A DNA stretch of 64,000 bases, taken from NCBI RefSeq assembly GCF_004005945.1, contig NZ_SACS01000001.1, forward strand, positions 496,001-560,000. Reading direction: 5' to 3'. This document shows positions 61,209 through 64,000 of this stretch, one piece after another; the stretch's first letter is position 1; every line of letters starts with the position of its first letter. The translations under genes and the position numbers were made by a program. The notes under the pieces are model-generated. The model ran no database searches and was not told the origin of the DNA. It saw only the letters and a program-made list of their open reading frames with translations. The DNA is from Rheinheimera riviphila (lineage in GTDB: Bacteria > Pseudomonadota > Gammaproteobacteria > Enterobacterales > Alteromonadaceae).

Positions 61209-63437
61209 TTGCCTGCCGACTTGGGTCTGCGCCAGCAACTGGCTGAACTGCAACAGCAATACCGGCAACGGCGCTGGCGTTTGCCGTTGTGGTTGCAGAT
61301 TGCTGACTCAATGGAGTGTCACTGGTTGTCGCAAACCATGGCAGAACTGCTGGCCACTCAGCACGAAGGTGCTGGTTTTTGGCTAGGTGAGTGCTCAGCC
61401 GACTTGCCATTACCGGCACGGACAACGCAGATTAAACACAAAGGCCAGTTACTAGGCCTTGAAGCCGACTGGATTGTGATCAACGGTTTAGCTGGTATTG
61501 ATTGGGATTTGTTCGCCGCCAGCAGTGGTTGTTTACGCGCCGGTGGCCTGTGGTTATTGATCACCACCACGCCGGAGCAATTTGCGCTACAACCCAATCC
61601 TCAAGCACAACGGATGTTGTCTTATCCGCTGCAAGCACATGATCAGGCAAGCAATTTTCAGCAGTTTTGGCTGTCGCAGCAACAAGATTGGTGGTTGTAT
61701 AACAACGAACTTGGTTTACACCGCCAGCCCAATTACCATCCGCACCCAGCAAATCCAAAGGTTCCAACCTTTCCAGCCGAAGAATCGGCTGCTGTTGCCG
61801 CAGGATCGGCACCAGCGCCCTTTTCAACGCTGGAGCAACAACAAGCCGTTGCCGCCATCTTAAAAGTGGTTTCAGGTCATCGCCGCCGACCGCTGTTGCT
61901 AACCGCCCATCGCGGTCGCGGTAAATCCGCAGCGCTGGGTATTGCCGCCGCACAGTTGCAACAACAAGGTAAGCAAAAACTCATTATCACAGCGCCGAAT
62001 CCAGCAGCGGCCGCCGTTGCTTTACAGCATGCAACAGCCTATCTGGCCGAATTGCAGCCAAATGCACCGCTGGCGCTACAGTTTTGGCCAATCGATTTGT
62101 TATTGCAGGAAAAACCAACCGCCGATTTAGTGCTGGTCGATGAAGCTGCCGCCATTCCTTTGCCGCAATTACAACAGCTGACGCAGCAATACAGTCGACT
62201 GGTGTTTGCGACCACTGAGCATGGTTACGAAGGCACCGGTCGTAGTTTCAGTTTAAAATTTCAGCCGTATTTACAACAACATTGTCCCGGCTGGCAGCAA
62301 CTGCGGCTGCACACCCCCATTCGTTATACCATCGACGATCCGCTAGAGCAGCAAATTTTCCGCAGTTTTCTACTGGCCTGCGAGCAGCCAACACCTGTTT
62401 ATAACCCGTCAGTGCCGTTAGTCACCAAGTTGCATCCAGCGTCAGAATTGTTGGCACAACCGGCCTTGCTGGCCAACATTTTTGGGCTGTTAAGCCTGGC
62501 GCATTATCAAACTGAAGTGACGGATTTATGGGCTTTGCTCGATAACCCACAGCTACAGGTAATGGCGTTGTATCAGGACTCAACGCAAGAACAGACCTCA
62601 GCATCACAACTGCTCGGCTGCGCCGTGATAAGCCTGGAAGGACTTTTACCACCGCAACTAGCCACTCAGGTTTATCAGGGCGAAAGAAGGGTACAAGGTC
62701 ATTTATTGGCGCAAAGTCTGGCCTTTCATCTGGCAACATCGGAATTGGCAACCTTGCCACTGGCGCGGGTGCAGCGGATTGTGATCCATCCGGCCTGGCA
62801 GAACAGCTGGCTTGGCCAGTATTTACTCAAACAAGTGCAACAACATTGCCAGCAGCAGAGTATTGCCGCAATCGGCAGCAGTTTTGGCGCCACGCCGACG
62901 TTATTGCGTTTTTGGACTAGCCAGGGTTTTCTGCCAGTGAAACTCAGTGCGCAAGCCGAACAAGCCAGTGGTGAGCCTTCGGTTTTAATGATCAAAGCCT
63001 GCGACAACACACTGGCACCGACCATTGTGCAGTTACACCAGCAGTTCGCCGCCAACTTGTACCTGCAATTGGCTGACAGCCAGCGTCAGTTAAACCCACG
63101 ACTGGCGCTACAGCTATGTCAGCCGCCCGCGACCACAGTGGACGCCCTTGCAAAACACCAACTGGCATTGTTCGTGGCTGGTCAACGGCCCTATGAACTG
63201 GTCGAGCTTCTGTTACTGAATTGGTTTAATCAGTGCGCTCACCGCCTACCGGTCGACGAAACCCGGTTATTGGTCCAAAAACTCTGGCAAAAACACAGCT
63301 GGGCCGAACTCACAAAACAACAAAGTGCTTATGGTAAAGCACAATTGATCAATCAGATACGCCAGTTGCTAGCCACTTTTGGCTTGGAACAACCGCCAAC
63401 GAGTTCACCCGATAGACCTTCAATAGACCTTCAATAG
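61209..63437 (+). CDS. tmcA: tRNA(Met) cytidine acetyltransferase
   Basis: A 742-residue RNA-modifying enzyme that makes N4-acetylcytidine at the wobble position of elongator tRNA(Met). An N-terminal domain is followed by an ATPase/helicase module (TAHRGRGKSAALGIAAA, then LVLVDEAAAIPLPQL, then FATTEHGYEGTGRSF) and a GNAT domain (VQRIVIHPAWQNSWLGQYLL, GATPTLLRFW). The start is TTG, one base after the uvrD stop, with no obvious Shine-Dalgarno, so translation is probably coupled to uvrD. Three 11-base repeat units overlap the stop codon. Confidence 0.92.
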   Translation: MPADLGLRQQLAELQQQYRQRRWRLPLWLQIADSMECHWLSQTMAELLATQHEGAGFWLGECSADLPLPARTTQIKHKGQLLGLEADWIVINGLAGIDWDLFAASSGCLRAGGLWLLITTTPEQFALQPNPQAQRMLSYPLQAHDQASNFQQFWLSQQQDWWLYNNELGLHRQPNYHPHPANPKVPTFPAEESAAVAAGSAPAPFSTLEQQQAVAAILKVVSGHRRRPLLLTAHRGRGKSAALGIAAAQLQQQGKQKLIITAPNPAAAAVALQHATAYLAELQPNAPLALQFWPIDLLLQEKPTADLVLVDEAAAIPLPQLQQLTQQYSRLVFATTEHGYEGTGRSFSLKFQPYLQQHCPGWQQLRLHTPIRYTIDDPLEQQIFRSFLLACEQPTPVYNPSVPLVTKLHPASELLAQPALLANIFGLLSLAHYQTEVTDLWALLDNPQLQVMALYQDSTQEQTSASQLLGCAVISLEGLLPPQLATQVYQGERRVQGHLLAQSLAFHLATSELATLPLARVQRIVIHPAWQNSWLGQYLLKQVQQHCQQQSIAAIGSSFGATPTLLRFWTSQGFLPVKLSAQAEQASGEPSVLMIKACDNTLAPTIVQLHQQFAANLYLQLADSQRQLNPRLALQLCQPPATTVDALAKHQLALFVAGQRPYELVELLLLNWFNQCAHRLPVDETRLLVQKLWQKHSWAELTKQQSAYGKAQLINQIRQLLATFGLEQPPTSSPDRPSIDLQ

Positions 63438-63443
63438 ACCTTT
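63412..63443 (+). repeat. 11-bp tandem repeat over the tmcA stop
   Basis: ATAGACCTTCA occurs at 63412-63422 and 63423-63433, and most of a third unit follows. The tmcA TAG (63435-63437) lies within the third unit. The unit is not a multiple of three, so a change in number would alter the reading frame and stop position. Confidence 0.8.
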
Positions 63444-63530
63444 AGCATGAGCTAAATCAAAACACCGCCCGTACCTACCAGCTAAGCTATAGTTGAACCA
63501 CTTCGGTGTCTTTTACAGGGACTTACGTTA

Positions 63531-64000
63531 ATGTGCCGATATCTTAAGCTGTTTTCGTGCATCTTGGTTGGTGTTTCACTGCAGGCGCTGGCGGCCGCGC
63601 CGATTAAAGTCGGCATGTCAGCACCTTTTTCCGGTCGTGCTGAACGGTTAGGACTGGATTATCGTGCTGGAGCGCAGCTGGCATTTAATCAAATAAATCA
63701 ACAAGGTGGCATTGCCGGGCAACAGCTTGAACTGATCACGCTGGACGATGGTTACGAGCCACTTCGTACCGTCGATAACACCCGGCAACTGGTGTTTCAC
63801 GACAAAGTGCTGGCATTGTTTGGTTATGTTGGCACACCCACGTCCAACGCCGTGCTGCCGTTGTTACGCCATGAGCAAATTCCCTTTATTGCGCCTTTTA
63901 GTGGCGCCGATTTACTGCGCCAACCAGCAGATCACTTTATCTATAATTTTCGCGCCAGTTATGCGCAGGAAGCCAGTGCGCAAATTCAGTATTTGGTGGA
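63531..64000 (+). CDS. Branched-chain-type periplasmic binding protein, N-terminal part
   Basis: An open frame from the ATG at 63531 to the window end (156 codons). A signal peptide (cleavage near ALAAA, about residue 22) precedes IKVGMSAPFSGRAERLGLDYRAGAQLAFNQINQ, the opening of the Peripla_BP_6 (LivJ-like) fold, and LFGYVGTPTSNAVLPLLR. The ligand is unknown and the C-terminus lies outside. TACAGGGA lies before the start. Confidence 0.8.
   Translation, partial: MCRYLKLFSCILVGVSLQALAAAPIKVGMSAPFSGRAERLGLDYRAGAQLAFNQINQQGGIAGQQLELITLDDGYEPLRTVDNTRQLVFHDKVLALFGYVGTPTSNAVLPLLRHEQIPFIAPFSGADLLRQPADHFIYNFRASYAQEASAQIQYLV

Noticed and set aside
1-64000. CRISPR arrays, prophage or conjugative modules
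   Set aside because: No regularly spaced repeats and no phage structural, integrase or transfer genes seen; XerC is the housekeeping recombinase.

Overview
The window reads as a chromosomal segment of a gammaproteobacterium. The best guess is an Alteromonadales/Chromatiaceae relative such as Rheinheimera or Alishewanella. This is an inference from gene order (hemCDXY, cyaY-lptM-lysA-dapF-DUF484-xerC, uvrD), from the TonB receptor/tryptophan halogenase/SapC set typical of these bacteria, and from protein flavour; no rRNA or species marker is present.

Layout. 1-13.8 kb is mixed housekeeping and accessory DNA: a lipoprotein fragment, a VC0807-type membrane protein, aquaporin Z, a periplasmic binding protein, cystathionine beta-lyase, a methyltransferase, a YgjV protein whose start is fused to a repeat, a secreted sphingomyelinase-like phosphodiesterase with a lipase-foldase-like partner, an outer-membrane barrel, an AT-rich orphan secreted protein, then ubiD-ferredoxin-fre, a thioesterase and a DUF1761 protein. 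13.9-17.2 kb holds a secreted cyanophycinase-like protein and a TonB-C/Sel1 protein. 17.3-21.8 kb is the heme operon hemC-hemD-hemX-hemY followed by a DNA glycosylase gene. 22-28 kb is DUF2914, a carboxylesterase, cyaY, and lptM-lysA-dapF-DUF484-xerC.

From 28 to 56.9 kb a block of about 29 kb separates xerC from yigB and uvrD, genes that are neighbours in E. coli. The block carries galT, galK, galM, a decayed galE, GH36 alpha-galactosidase, GH42 beta-galactosidase, a Na+/sugar symporter, a TonB receptor with tryptophan halogenase and SapC, part of the galactose-oxidising (De Ley-Doudoroff) route (SDR dehydrogenase, SMP-30 lactonase, DgoK), a FadR/GntR regulator, two exported alpha/beta hydrolases and, unexpectedly, glycerol kinase and glycerol-3-phosphate dehydrogenase. 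A 17-bp AT-rich palindromic motif recurs upstream of both the galactose and the glycerol genes. I infer one regulon for compounds that contain galactose and glycerol. Digalactosyl-diacylglycerol (algal, plant and cyanobacterial galactolipid) or floridoside would fit: hydrolases deacylate, GH36 removes the alpha-1,6 galactose, GH42 splits beta-galactosylglycerol, GalK/GalT or SDR/lactonase/DgoK take the galactose, and GlpK/GlpD take the glycerol. A REP-associated transposase with flanking REPIN repeats also lies in the block.

56.9-64 kb returns to the ancestral order: yigB-like HAD phosphatase, a P-loop kinase, a GNAT acetyltransferase, uvrD with a possible LexA site, tmcA, and the start of a branched-chain-type periplasmic binding protein cut by the window end.

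Repeats include a 126-bp MITE-like element (two full copies, one deleted copy, fragments), a family of GC-rich terminator hairpins sharing sequence, and REP/REPIN sequences. No rRNA, tRNA or CRISPR array was recognised.
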